The notes: generated by a model not told the origin, from the letters alone. A stretch of DNA of 64,000 bases from Candidatus Heimdallarchaeota archaeon (GCA_030668875.1 DAOVER010000006.1:37286-101285), one strand, 5' to 3'; shown: positions 45,777 through 55,028, counted from the first letter of the stretch. Translations and numbers: made by a program.

Positions 45777-47366
45777 TTACTTAGATTGAAGCACATCCGT
45801 TCGTTGCACATCTAAATAGTCTAACAATTTATTTTCTAATCTGCTGAAACCATAATTCCTGCATTTTTTGATGGCCATGTATTGGAGAGCAGGTCCTAGA
45901 GGATCACCATTCTTGAAAGCACCAACCTGGATAAAAGCTTCCATGAAAACACGCAATTCGAGAACTTCTATCCGATGAAGTTGATTCTGATATTTTATTA
46001 AGATAGGATAAATCTCTAAATATCTTTTTTCAATAAATAGCTCATTTACAAGGCATAAATCAGAAAAAGCCTTTTCAACAAATGTAAAATCTTTAAGTTT
46101 AGGTTTTTTACTGAGTGCATCTTTGAATAATTCTATCCTTTTTTCTTTATTTGTTTGAGTTTTTGTTAGGACATATTCTATGATGTGTTGAATTCGATAT
46201 ATACTTGAATTGTTTGATTCTTTTAACTTTACAAGCTGTTTATAGTTTAACTCTGCATTCAATATAAATTCGCTTAAAAGGATAGAATCACTGTAATTAT
46301 TTTCAATTCCTTCATATATCAGTTTTATAAGAAGTTGAACTTTTTTTGAACTAAAACCATATAGTCGTGAATAAACATAGAATTTGACTAAATTTAGCGT
46401 ATGAGGAACTTGTTTTCTGCTATAAGGATCCAAATTTTTTCTTATAAAATCATCCTCAATTAATTCTTCAATCTTCTTAATATGTTCAATAGACTGCTCC
46501 AGTTTACCCTGTAATGCTTGAACAATAGTTAAATGAGATAACAGTCTAACATAGTAATAGGAATAATAACCACTCAGTTGTAGTTTTGAATTCATTAACA
46601 GATAGGATTCATTAAACAGATATTCTGATTGTCTCAAATTATGAATCAATAGTTGACCAACCCCAGCAAGATAATAAGCTATAGCTTGAACATCTTCTGG
46701 TAACTGTGTAAAGAGATATTTGTTGCTGAAGATCTGTTGAGAGATCTTTATTGCTTTTTTCTTATTTTGTGTTTGTTGATAGATTATAATTAAAATGCCT
46801 AAAGATTGTATCAAACTTCTATAATATCCTTCTTTAAAGAAATAATTTGAGCACTCTTCTAAAATTGAACCACTTTTGATATTATGATCTTCTAACCAAT
46901 ATTCAATTGCTAATGAGTAGTTACAGATATAATGGGCATATTTTTCGGGATTAGGGTTCTTCTTAATATGATTTATTGATTCCTCAAGCGCTTTCCTGCT
47001 TTTTTCTTTGTTACCTTGTATTTTTTCAATGTACCATTCAATATTATAAGAAAGAGCTAACCCCTCAGAATACTCAATCTCAATAGATAATTCTTTCATT
47101 TCTTGAACTATTTTAAATATTTCAGGAATTTTATCGAATAAGTGTTCAATCTGAGATATTTTGATTTCATAAGTTTTTACTAAAGATTTTTTATCATTAA
47201 GTAATCTGCATTTTTCTATTATTTTTTCTAGTAACCTAATATTATTCATGTCATATTTACTATTGGAGATTATAACCCTTAATTTATCAAGAAAGCTCTC
47301 CATATCTTTTCTTGATATAATTTTATCTAATTTTGTAATCAGGTTTTCCATGGAATTAATCACCAA
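45777..47366 (-). CDS. TPR-like protein B, micropeptide-associated (intact)
   Basis: 529 residues, cytoplasmic (no signal or membrane segment), almost entirely helical with repeated helix pairs of TPR type (for example AIKISQQIFSNK and SEYLFNESYLLM). The last ~65 residues, containing AFIQVGAFKNGDPLGPALQY and YGFSRLENKLLDYLD, are the most conserved part of the four paralogues. No HTH or enzymatic motif is seen. The likely TATA box reads TTTAAAATATAAG on the minus strand about 30-40 bases upstream of the ATG. Micropeptide p4 lies 117 bases upstream and p3 lies tail-to-tail downstream. The peptide-binding role is inferred from the constant association. Confidence 0.85.
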   Translation of the reverse strand: MVINSMENLITKLDKIISRKDMESFLDKLRVIISNSKYDMNNIRLLEKIIEKCRLLNDKKSLVKTYEIKISQIEHLFDKIPEIFKIVQEMKELSIEIEYSEGLALSYNIEWYIEKIQGNKEKSRKALEESINHIKKNPNPEKYAHYICNYSLAIEYWLEDHNIKSGSILEECSNYFFKEGYYRSLIQSLGILIIIYQQTQNKKKAIKISQQIFSNKYLFTQLPEDVQAIAYYLAGVGQLLIHNLRQSEYLFNESYLLMNSKLQLSGYYSYYYVRLLSHLTIVQALQGKLEQSIEHIKKIEELIEDDFIRKNLDPYSRKQVPHTLNLVKFYVYSRLYGFSSKKVQLLIKLIYEGIENNYSDSILLSEFILNAELNYKQLVKLKESNNSSIYRIQHIIEYVLTKTQTNKEKRIELFKDALSKKPKLKDFTFVEKAFSDLCLVNELFIEKRYLEIYPILIKYQNQLHRIEVLELRVFMEAFIQVGAFKNGDPLGPALQYMAIKKCRNYGFSRLENKLLDYLDVQRTDVLQSK

Positions 47367-47483
47367 AGGTTAAAGAAACTTATATTTTAAACACTATAAA
47401 CAATTCTAAAAAAATTGCATTTAAATTGCATGTTTTACTCTAATTATATAATATTTTTAAAATAAAATAAAGAAAGAAACCCT

Positions 47484-47549
47484 TAAGGTCTCCATAAGGG
47501 TGGTCCTATGTCATCATCACCTGGTTCAGGATCATATATTTGTTTCATA
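47484..47549 (-). CDS. Micropeptide p4, upstream of TPR B (21 aa)
   Basis: ATG 47549, TAA 47484-47486. Core Y-D-P-E-P-G-D-D-D-I-G-P-P-L-W-R-P. AAGTGATG lies just upstream of the ATG as Shine-Dalgarno. It resembles p3 in having E-P-G-D-D-D-I-G rather than the D-E-G-D-G-D-I-L of p1/p2, so peptides group with their neighbouring TPR gene. Confidence 0.84.
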
Positions 47550-47640
47550 TTGCATCACTTAAGTTGTTTACATTATTGTATAAGGAGAATATTTAAACCT
47601 CAAAAGAAAGAAATGACACTAAAAAAATAACGAGTTTAGA
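47550..47640 (-). promoter_or_regulatory. Promoter block of micropeptide p4
   Basis: Minus strand: TTTTAGTGTCATTTCTTTC, then GAGGTTTAAATATTCTCC as TATA-like element, then ATGTAAAC and AAGTGATG. Confidence 0.6.
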
Positions 47641-47660
47641 TTGTTGAAATTTCAATAAAA

Positions 47661-47729
47661 TTATTTTCCTTTAAGACCTAGTGGACTATGTTACCACTTT
47701 TTCTAACCCTTTTCTACTTGCATAGATTG
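47661..47729. repeat. Direct repeat B-right: permease 3' end
   Basis: Partner of 45431-45500, overlapping the last codons of the permease gene and the following bases (shared AAGACCTAGTGGACTATG). The two copies bracket the p3-TPR B-p4 segment of about 2.2 kb. Confidence 0.85.
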
Positions 47730-49497
47730 AGGTTGTTGTTGCTATTAGTATGAATCCTACTATTACTGATATAATTATTACTGGAAAGTTCGATAATACT
47801 GCATAAGGTACAAGAAAATATCTACCTATTATTGCTCCGAAATAGCTTCCTAAAGCTATACCTGGGATGATTTGCAGAAGTATTGCCGTCACTACTGATC
47901 CGTATATGCTTTTCTTTTTTATTCCTAGCCTATACAGTAGTTCGAAATCCTTTCTATACGTTAGGAAATACAGGAACGAATATACTATTATTTGGAATGC
48001 AAATATCGCGAACATTATTCCTCCTAACACCTTAAACATAGTTGTAAAACTGTTATAATTCGCTAGATTTTGCTCGATCATTTTTTCCATGCTTATTATT
48101 TGATATTCATATCTTTCAAGAATCTCGCTTATTTTATCGTAAACTGTAGTACTTATATTTTCTAACATTAGTAAATTAGAACCATTAGCCACACCCTCTG
48201 CTATTAGTTTATTCAGTGGGCAATAAACACTGTATCCTGCTGCGAAACTATCTATCACTACACCACTAATTTGGTAATCATTTGAATCATCGTACAGTTT
48301 TAATTTTTGTAGAGTGCTATTATCAAAAAACTTAGCTTCTAAAGTATCACCTATTAAAACTTCATTTTTTGAAGGATTTGGGTTGTCCCCTGCTATATAT
48401 TCATTTTCGTTGAAATTAATATTTTCATATCCTATTATGGTAGCGTATACTTTACGATCTTGACCTATTGGTATGTACACATTATTCACTATTTCAAGCG
48501 CTGACATCTCTTTTATTTGCAGTTTTGAAATGAAATACTTCTGATACGTTACGTTTATCCCTCCTAATTCAGTTAATAGTTGAGTTGATATTGAAGTATT
48601 ATAGAAATGTTCTAGGTCATTATCTAATCCTGTGTACGAGCTATTACTATATTCCTGTACTGGTAAGCTCTGATTAAAGAAATCAATTGCATCTGGCTCT
48701 CCTATAACGTACGAGTAATCTTGAAATCTACTATTCAAATTTACATAATGTGTTTCAGCAACTGTTAGTGGTCCCAAAACGAATGAAATTGAGGAGAAAA
48801 TAAGAAAGAAGCTAAATAGAAAGCTAGACAGTACTTTTCCTGATCTTAGGAAATTCTTTACACCTAGCTTTACGGATGAAGTAAACTTGTTTATTAATGC
48901 ATCAAATTCAAAGATGCTTTTGTAGTTACTTAAACTGCTGGAAGATACTTCAAAGTCTTTTTCACTGATGAATTTTAATATTGTATAATGGGCTTTAATA
49001 TAAGAAGAAACCAATATTACCAGATTCCCTCCTAGTATTGGGAGAAACCCTACATAGCTAAAGATGCTCCCAAACCCAAAAGAAACACTTGTTATAACTA
49101 AAACAATTAATCCTAGAACCATTCCTAGAATCAACATTATAGTTGCTGTCAAAATTTGATTGAAGATAAAATAGCTGTATATCCACCTACTTTTTCCTCC
49201 TACATTTTTCATAACAGCGATGTCATCTTTTTGACTTTGAAATTTAAGCTCTATTGATCTGATAGTGACAATTACTCCAATTATTATACAAACCACAATG
49301 AAAATTACTGTAATCAACGTGTAGGAACTGAAGAAAACATAATCCAGTGACATTTGGAGATTAGCTCTCATTAGTGAGAATAAACCTATACTGATTGTAA
49401 TAGCTGAGTAGGTTATTATTTGGCTAATAAAGGTAAATAGTGAGCCTAGGAACGATCTTTTAAAATCAATCCATGCAAATTTCAGTTGTCCTATCAT
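47686..49497 (-). CDS. ABC transporter permease, FtsX-like, two FtsX domains
   Basis: 603 residues. The N-terminal half has about six hydrophobic segments (ITYSAITISIGLFSLM, VIFIVVCIIIGVIVTI and others). A soluble loop of ~180 residues follows a segment near residue 245, and three more membrane helices close the protein (FKVLGGIMFAIFAFQIIVYSF). The segments before the last helices (ELLYRLGIKKKSIYGSVVTAI and IAVMKNVGGKSRWIYSYFI) are the FtsX coupling motifs. Such MacB/LolC-like permeases move or extract lipids, peptides or lipoproteins mechanically, using a partner ATPase, which is encoded 19 bases upstream. It sits between TPR modules B and C. Confidence 0.85.
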   Translation of the reverse strand: MIGQLKFAWIDFKRSFLGSLFTFISQIITYSAITISIGLFSLMRANLQMSLDYVFFSSYTLITVIFIVVCIIIGVIVTIRSIELKFQSQKDDIAVMKNVGGKSRWIYSYFIFNQILTATIMLILGMVLGLIVLVITSVSFGFGSIFSYVGFLPILGGNLVILVSSYIKAHYTILKFISEKDFEVSSSSLSNYKSIFEFDALINKFTSSVKLGVKNFLRSGKVLSSFLFSFFLIFSSISFVLGPLTVAETHYVNLNSRFQDYSYVIGEPDAIDFFNQSLPVQEYSNSSYTGLDNDLEHFYNTSISTQLLTELGGINVTYQKYFISKLQIKEMSALEIVNNVYIPIGQDRKVYATIIGYENINFNENEYIAGDNPNPSKNEVLIGDTLEAKFFDNSTLQKLKLYDDSNDYQISGVVIDSFAAGYSVYCPLNKLIAEGVANGSNLLMLENISTTVYDKISEILERYEYQIISMEKMIEQNLANYNSFTTMFKVLGGIMFAIFAFQIIVYSFLYFLTYRKDFELLYRLGIKKKSIYGSVVTAILLQIIPGIALGSYFGAIIGRYFLVPYAVLSNFPVIIISVIVGFILIATTTSIYASRKGLEKVVT

Positions 49498-49516
49498 ATC
49501 TATCCCACTAACGTTA

Positions 49517-50365
49517 CTAGTTTTCCTGTTCTTCTTCTATGAAGTCTAGCTCTTCTTCTGTCATGTTCATTAATTCTTCCTCTGTATAATCATCAATAGG
49601 TTCAGTTTCTTCGTTTTGCATCTCCATAGAACTGATAGATCTATACTTAGTATCTTGTTTCTTTTTTCTTTCAGGATGTTCTTCTTCAAGTGTTACAGAT
49701 TGTGCTCCTACACGATATATTGTCGATGCTATTTCCTTCATTTTGGGGTCATGTGATGATACAATAATAGTTATGTCTGTTGTTGTAAATATTTCTTTAA
49801 TTAATTCGCACATCATATCAGCTGATTCACGATCTAAATTACCTGTGGGTTCGTCTAATATTAGGATGTAAGGGTCATTAGACAATGCTCTTGCTATTGC
49901 CACACGTTTCTTTTCTCCCCCACTTAACTGTGCTGGAAAACTATCTTTCCTTTTATCTATCTTCAATCTCTCTAATAATTCGTCTATCTTTTTTTCTCTT
50001 TCTTCCTCCTCTCCATCAAAACCACATAATTCCTGGAAGAGGATTATATTTTCTTTTACAGTAAGTGTAGAGACCAAATTATTTTCTTGAAAAACAATTC
50101 CAAGATAATTTGAGCGAAAATCAGCTTTTTCTCTATCTTCTATTAGATCTATGTACAATCCAGCTACTTCTATTTCCCCCTCATTTGGGTGCAAAAGCCC
50201 AGTTAATATGTTTAATAGAGTTGTTTTTCCACTTCCACTTGGACCATACAATAATACCAATTCATTTCTTTCTACCTCTAAATTTACTTCTTTAAGTATA
50301 ACTAATTCCTCCCAGAATAATTGAAATTTCTTTGATATATTGGCAAAACGCACGATTTGTTCCAT
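49517..50365 (-). CDS. ABC transporter ATP-binding protein, MacB/LolD-type
   Basis: From ATG 50365 (282 residues): Walker A GPSGSGKTT near residue 42, signature LSGGEKKRVAIARAL, Walker B ILILDEPTGNLD and the H-loop S-S-H-D-P. The family partners FtsX-type permeases, and the permease follows directly. The C-terminal ~35 residues form an acidic tail (TEEELMNMTEEELDFIEEE), unusual for LolD. A GTG start at 50380 would add five residues. Confidence 0.92.
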   Translation of the reverse strand: MEQIVRFANISKKFQLFWEELVILKEVNLEVERNELVLLYGPSGSGKTTLLNILTGLLHPNEGEIEVAGLYIDLIEDREKADFRSNYLGIVFQENNLVSTLTVKENIILFQELCGFDGEEEEREKKIDELLERLKIDKRKDSFPAQLSGGEKKRVAIARALSNDPYILILDEPTGNLDRESADMMCELIKEIFTTTDITIIVSSHDPKMKEIASTIYRVGAQSVTLEEEHPERKKKQDTKYRSISSMEMQNEETEPIDDYTEEELMNMTEEELDFIEEEQEN

Positions 50366-50448
50366 CTTAATCCCACACACAATTAAGTGGTAATAAGTAT
50401 TTATCTGTTTTATTATTTCTCTGTTCTGGGTAATAGAGTATAATAGTA

Positions 50449-50499
50449 AAAATATAGGTAGCGAAGTTTCGAAATGAGATTATCATTCAAGGGTTCTAT
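50449..50499. repeat. Direct repeat C-left
   Basis: About 50 bases (core GGTAGCGAAGTTTCGAAATG then AGATTATCATTCAAGGG) matching 52433-52483 with a few mismatches. The plus-strand frame continues as VAKFRNEIIIQGFYTDEEI to a stop at 50558-50560, so it may be the 3' remnant of a gene. Confidence 0.85.
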
Positions 50500-50563
50500 A
50501 CCGACGAAGAAATTAAGAGACATCTAAAAGACTTACATGAACATGATTACCCTCTTTAGAGCT

Positions 50564-52156
50564 CTATACTGTTCTTCTTATATCCTTATGCTGCAATTGT
50601 AAGTACTTTAGTAATGTATTTTCTAATCTAGAGAATCCGTAGAGTCTGCATTTTTTAATTGCCATGTATTGTAAAGCTGGCCCAAGAGGATCTCCGCTAT
50701 TATAAGCTCCTACTTGAATGAAAGCCTCCATAAAGATGCGGATCTCTAGAACCTCAATTCGTTTGAGTCTACTCTCATATTGCTTGAGGAGAGGAGCGAT
50801 TTCTGCGTAACGCTTAAGAGAAAACAGTTGCTGTGCTATAAGGAGATCTGTATAGGCCTGTTCTATGAATGTAGTCTTATCTGTCTTTACTCGTTTTTCT
50901 AAGATAGAAATAAAGTTCAGATTTTTCTGTTCCTGACTAATTTCCGTTTCTAATTTTTGCTTTTCAAGCATGAATTCGATTAGATGTTTTACTCGATTAA
51001 TGCTGAAATTATCGATTGCTAATAATGATTGAAGTTTAGCAGAATCAAGATTGGAATTAAGGATGAACTCACTAAAGATCATAAAATCGCTATAATGAAC
51101 CTTACAATCTTCATTTATTTCTTCTATTAATTCTTGGTGTTCTTGAGAATTGTAACTGCTTAAACGTGATAAATTATAGAATTTTATTAAACTGTGAGTA
51201 TGAGTAATTTGCTTCTTGGTGTTTTCATCCAAATTTTTCTTGATAAATTCTGTTTGGAGAAGAGTTTCTGCTTCTTTAACCATATTTGAAGCTTGCTCAT
51301 TTTTCCCTTGTAAACCTCTAACGGTAGCAATATAAGAAAGTAAAACAAGATAATATGCAAAATAGATGCTGTTTTTGTATACTGGTTTGAGAATACTGTA
51401 AGCTTCATTAAAATATGATTCAGCTATTGCTAGATTAGCATCTAACATATACCCCAAACCTGTGAAATAGTAAATGATTCCTTTAAAATCGCTAGATAGT
51501 TTTTCGAAAAGAGTTCTGTTAGCAAGGATTCTATTACTTATGTTTAAGGCTTTCTTGCTCTCATGAGTACGACTGTAAATAATGCTCAAGAGACCAAAAG
51601 TTTGAGCCAAACTTCGGTAAAACCCTTCTTGAATGAAATGTTCAACACAGTCCTCTAAAAGCACCGCACTTTCCGCACTATGATTTTGCAACCAGATTTC
51701 TATCGCATATGAATATTTACACGTGAATATTGTATATGTATCTGACACATTTCTTTCGTTAATAAATTCAAGAGCAAGTTGTATTTCTCTACTACTACTT
51801 TTTGTGTTTCCTTGAAGTCTCTCAAGATGCCATTTAATCTGATGTACAAGTGCTAGTCCTTCGGAAAATTCTATTTTTTGGGATAATTCATACATTTTCG
51901 TTAATATTCTCTTAATTTTCACAATATTACTGGCGTGGTTATATAACTGTCTTATTTGTAAATCGTATAAACGAATAAGTGTTTTTGTGTCTTTTATTTT
52001 ACTGCTTTGTTCTATTGCATTTTCAATGTACTGACAGATTAATGGTTCGCTTTTATTAGAAGCAATGACTCTTAGCTTTTTTACTAGATCAAATAACTTC
52101 TCTCCACTAGTGATATTATTAACTTTACGAAAATTATTACCTTTCTCCAATTTCAT
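50564..52156 (-). CDS. TPR-like protein C, micropeptide-associated (intact)
   Basis: 530 residues, homologous end to end with TPR B but clearly diverged, including its C-terminal domain (AFIQVGAYNSGDPLGPALQY, YGFSRLENTLLKYLQLQHKD). All-helical, no signal peptide, no HTH, no catalytic motif. A TATA box (TTTATATACC, minus strand, about 52182-52191) lies ~30 bases before the ATG, giving it its own promoter separate from micropeptide p5, 62 bases upstream. The peptide-TPR pair lies within the direct repeats at 50449 and 52433. Closest relative in the window appears to be D. Confidence 0.85.
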   Translation of the reverse strand: MKLEKGNNFRKVNNITSGEKLFDLVKKLRVIASNKSEPLICQYIENAIEQSSKIKDTKTLIRLYDLQIRQLYNHASNIVKIKRILTKMYELSQKIEFSEGLALVHQIKWHLERLQGNTKSSSREIQLALEFINERNVSDTYTIFTCKYSYAIEIWLQNHSAESAVLLEDCVEHFIQEGFYRSLAQTFGLLSIIYSRTHESKKALNISNRILANRTLFEKLSSDFKGIIYYFTGLGYMLDANLAIAESYFNEAYSILKPVYKNSIYFAYYLVLLSYIATVRGLQGKNEQASNMVKEAETLLQTEFIKKNLDENTKKQITHTHSLIKFYNLSRLSSYNSQEHQELIEEINEDCKVHYSDFMIFSEFILNSNLDSAKLQSLLAIDNFSINRVKHLIEFMLEKQKLETEISQEQKNLNFISILEKRVKTDKTTFIEQAYTDLLIAQQLFSLKRYAEIAPLLKQYESRLKRIEVLEIRIFMEAFIQVGAYNSGDPLGPALQYMAIKKCRLYGFSRLENTLLKYLQLQHKDIRRTV

Positions 52157-52190
52157 TCACATAATGATTATACGTAAAATGGTATATAAA

Positions 52191-52208
52191 GGGAGATATA
52201 ATTCTCCC
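52191..52208 (-). terminator. Hairpin between micropeptide p5 and TPR C
   Basis: GGGAGA/TCTCCC with a six-base loop lies just after the p5 stop and overlaps the start of the TPR C TATA box. It could end the short p5 transcript or act as an operator. No T-run follows on the minus strand beyond CCCTTTATAT. Confidence 0.45.
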
Positions 52209-52218
52209 CAGATAGAAA

Positions 52219-52287
52219 TCAGTGTGGGGACCAAAGTGGGGGAAGTATACTTTCGTCTCCGTCTTCCGGATCATATTTTTGTTTCAT
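52219..52287 (-). CDS. Micropeptide p5, upstream of TPR C (22 aa)
   Basis: ATG 52287, TGA 52219-52221. Core Y-D-P-E-D-G-D-E-S-I-L-P-P-L-W-S-P. GAGTGATG lies six bases before the ATG. Prolines 'PP' coded CCC-CCA. Intact and next to an intact TPR gene, so p5/TPR C is the best complete pair for study. Confidence 0.85.
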   Translation of the reverse strand: MKQKYDPEDGDESILPPLWSPH

Positions 52288-52380
52288 TGTTCATCACTCT
52301 TTTGTGTTATACTTAGAAGAAGAAAAAACTACTAAAAGACAACAAGAAAGAAACTGACAAAGAGACTGTTTTACTATTAA
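52288..52380 (-). promoter_or_regulatory. Promoter block of micropeptide p5
   Basis: Minus strand: TTGTCAGTTTCTTTCTTGTT, then CTTTTAGTAGTTTTTTC, then AAGTATAAC and GAGTGATG. The segment 52334-52376 is almost base-identical to 61510-61552 ahead of p6, while the flanks diverge. Confidence 0.7.
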
Positions 52381-52432
52381 AAATATCAATAATACAGGTA
52401 TTTTCTAAAAAGGATTAAGAATGCCATAAGAT

Positions 52433-52483
52433 AAAATATGGGTAGCGAAGTTTCGAGATGAGATTATCATTCAAGGGTCTACA
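52433..52483. repeat. Direct repeat C-right
   Basis: Partner of 50449-50499, in the same orientation, 1984 bases away. Together they bracket TPR C, p5 and the p5 promoter. Confidence 0.85.
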
Positions 52484-52581
52484 CCAATAAGTCCAATCCC
52501 ACACGAGAAAACTTCGCTAGATAGACATGATTGTTGTACATTATATCCTTTTTTGTTAGCGTTACTGATGATCGTTTTCTA

Positions 52582-53394
52582 TCATACAGTGCGAAAATCG
52601 ATGTTTATGTGTATAATGTTAACAGTTAGCGAGAAAACTGGAGGCGCCAATGTATAAGCAATATTTTGTGAAAAGCCTGTTGTTAGAGCTTTTACAGATA
52701 GCTCATTATTTTGCTCACCGAGATTTATACTTTCTATTACTTGACTTAATTTCACAATCTGTATTTTATCTTGTGTATTTACTATTGGAAAATACTCTCC
52801 TTGTCCATCCAAAGTTTTTGAAGTGTTTAAGTGAACTATCATGAAATTAACTTCTACATCTGAATCACTTGTTTGTTCAATACTTACAAAAACACTGTAG
52901 TATAATTGAATAGTTTTGTATCCATCAAATGTTTGGTGGACTATATTCATCATTTGTGCTGTTCTGTTAAGCGAATATACAAGCAATAATGGACTTCCAA
53001 AGTCATATATTGCCCCTCCTAACCCCTCAAAATTCCCTTCTATTTTATACTCAACCTCTCCTGTAAAATAGGATTTATTCAGTAAATTAACTCCTCCTGA
53101 ATTTATCATTAAGGATATTTCTCTATTTTGTTTCAAATCTAGTATCCCACTATCAAGATTATATCTTAGTACGCTTGACGAGTTATCTGGTGTGTTGATG
53201 AGTGTTTTAATTTCTGAATCGAAAGACAAGAATGTGTTTGTAGCAGCTGTTAGATCACTCTGTGTCTGAAACCTTTCTAATGATGGTATTATTTGCGAAA
53301 AAGCTAAACCTAAAGCAGAAACCATTACTGTGAAGATAACTAAAGTTGATATAATACTTGAAACTCCTCGACGAGATTTGAGTATTTTCATCAT
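52582..53394 (-). CDS. Type IV pilin/archaellin-like secreted protein
   Basis: From ATG 53394 the product begins MMKILKSRRGVSSIISTLV: a short basic leader, R-R-G-V-S-S cleavage context and one hydrophobic helix of ~25 residues, the class III signal peptide of archaeal pilins and archaellins. The rest (about 240 residues) is a beta-rich extracellular domain with several N-x-S/T sequons. It resembles the pilin-like proteins often encoded singly in archaea. No prepilin peptidase or assembly ATPase lies nearby. The ORF could begin at TTG 53412, but the ATG gives a normal leader. Confidence 0.7.
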   Translation of the reverse strand: MMKILKSRRGVSSIISTLVIFTVMVSALGLAFSQIIPSLERFQTQSDLTAATNTFLSFDSEIKTLINTPDNSSSVLRYNLDSGILDLKQNREISLMINSGGVNLLNKSYFTGEVEYKIEGNFEGLGGAIYDFGSPLLLVYSLNRTAQMMNIVHQTFDGYKTIQLYYSVFVSIEQTSDSDVEVNFMIVHLNTSKTLDGQGEYFPIVNTQDKIQIVKLSQVIESINLGEQNNELSVKALTTGFSQNIAYTLAPPVFSLTVNIIHINIDFRTV

Positions 53395-53461
53395 GTATAT
53401 TATGTTAAACAATTTGTCTTATTTAACTTTGCGGAACTTCTTACGCAAACGTCATCTAGTA

Positions 53462-53992
53462 TTACTCACTCTCTTTTATTGTAAGCTTAATATCTTTTCC
53501 ATCTATTCTTATCAGCGAGTTATCTTCTAGGATAGGAAGAATACGATTTTTTAATGTTACTTCAGGAATTGTTGTTTTACTGTGTAATTCTTTCAATGTG
53601 CAAGTGTGATTTGGTGACGATGATAAAGTTACAAGAACATCAATATTCTCTTTTTGACTGGGTATCCAATTTGATATCACTTTAGTTGTAAAAATGTAGC
53701 CCTCTTGTTGCAGTGTCAAATTTTCTACTTGTTCTTTTAATTCTTCAGTCATACTCTCTAAAGGTGAAAGCTTATCAACTGTTTTCTGAAGACTATCTCG
53801 TTCATATGTTGTTTCATCTAATTGTGAAGTAAGGTTCTTAATTTCATCTCTTATTGAACTGATGTTCTCTCCAGATTCTTTTAATTTTTTTAGCTCTTCC
53901 TTTAGTTCATCGATCTGATCAGTCAACCTTCTTGATTCTGAATCAATTATTTGATCAATACGCTTTAGTAAATCTCTTACTTCTTCAATCAT
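53462..53992 (-). CDS. Coiled-coil protein with C-terminal winged helix
   Basis: 176 residues. Residues 1-95 form a continuous heptad coiled coil (RLTDQIDELKEELKKLKESG and similar). Residues ~110-176 look like a winged helix (CTLKELHSKTTIPEVTLKNRILPILEDNSLIRIDGKDIKLTI). A likely dimeric DNA-binding regulator, otherwise unassigned. It lies next to the pilin-like gene, 67 bases upstream on the same strand, so the two may be co-transcribed. Confidence 0.65.
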   Translation of the reverse strand: MIEEVRDLLKRIDQIIDSESRRLTDQIDELKEELKKLKESGENISSIRDEIKNLTSQLDETTYERDSLQKTVDKLSPLESMTEELKEQVENLTLQQEGYIFTTKVISNWIPSQKENIDVLVTLSSSPNHTCTLKELHSKTTIPEVTLKNRILPILEDNSLIRIDGKDIKLTIKESE

Positions 53993-54797
53993 GTTTCTAC
54001 AAGGGTTTTGTTGTCAATATAAACATTTTCAACAGAATACCACTGTAGTCAACTAGTATACTAACTGTATTATTTATGTAATATTTTAAACCGGCATTTT
54101 CCTCAAAAGTTTTCTTTAAGACTGTTTAATTGGTTTTCAGGTTTATGTACCTTTTGTTCATAATGTTTCCTTTGTACAAAACTTCTTACTTCTTCATTCT
54201 ACTTTTATAATTATTCATTAACCTGTGATCAATTTTTTAAAATGTGCATTTTATTGGATTCTATATTCCTAATTTTTTATATTTAGGGTTTGAACTTTAT
54301 TCTCTCATTTGTAAACCAACTGTCGGTAATCTTCATGAAGTAAGTTCAATAATATTCACTTGAATTTATTCTATATTCTTGAAACTCTTGTATTCGCCTA
54401 TCTTGATACTTCTGTTAACTATTAACTACATTTTCCTTCTCAAATAAATATGAGCTTTGTTTTGCTTTTTGTTTGTTTAAAGAGTATTCGATATATTGTT
54501 TCAGTACGCTTGATACAACTATTCTAAATTACCTTTATTCAACCATCTAGTTCAAAATTATTATGAATTGTTTATTGAGTAAACATTTACTTGAAAGTCT
54601 ATTTCTTTGTACAACTCCCGACATAAATAGTACGGGAGAAAAAATACCGAGATTATGAACTTTGATTGACAAAACTTGTGTTTTTCATGGTTCTAAGTTC
54701 TTATTCTCGACAAAAATATATTTTCAGCTAAAATTACAGGTTTTAAGGGCGTTTTCTGCAATCTAGAAATAAGTTTAGAGTATTAATTTGACTAGTT
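53993..54797. other. AT-rich intergenic region, nothing recognised
   Basis: 805 bases, strongly AT-rich, with stops in every frame. I find no ORF, tRNA-like fold, clear palindrome or copy of the repeats seen elsewhere in the window. Confidence 0.6.
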
Positions 54798-55028
54798 TTA
54801 TTTCTTCTTTTTATTATACCTAACAATCTTGAAAATAGAGTAACCAACACCAATTGCTAGAACACTAAGAGCTAAAGAAGATGTAACAACATGATTTGCT
54901 AGAAATCCTTTTGCCATTATCCATATTAAGAAAAAGATTGTTGGTATTCCTATAATGCAATTTACAAGAGCAAATTTATTCACTTTCTTGCTCTGCTTGT
55001 CTTTATCTACTTGGTATCCTAATGTCAA
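54798..55028 (-). CDS. Small two-helix membrane protein, hypothetical
   Basis: 76 residues starting at TTG 55028. Two hydrophobic segments (about residues 20-45, FALVNCIIGIPTIFFLIWIMAKG, and 50-68) and a C-terminal basic cluster (YNKKKK) fit a small integral membrane protein with positive-inside ends. No family recognised. Confidence 0.5.
   Translation of the reverse strand: MTLGYQVDKDKQSKKVNKFALVNCIIGIPTIFFLIWIMAKGFLANHVVTSSLALSVLAIGVGYSIFKIVRYNKKKK

Noticed and set aside
50449-50560. Short plus-strand gene VAKFRNEIIIQG...
   Set aside because: No start codon before the repeat; best read as a 3' remnant.
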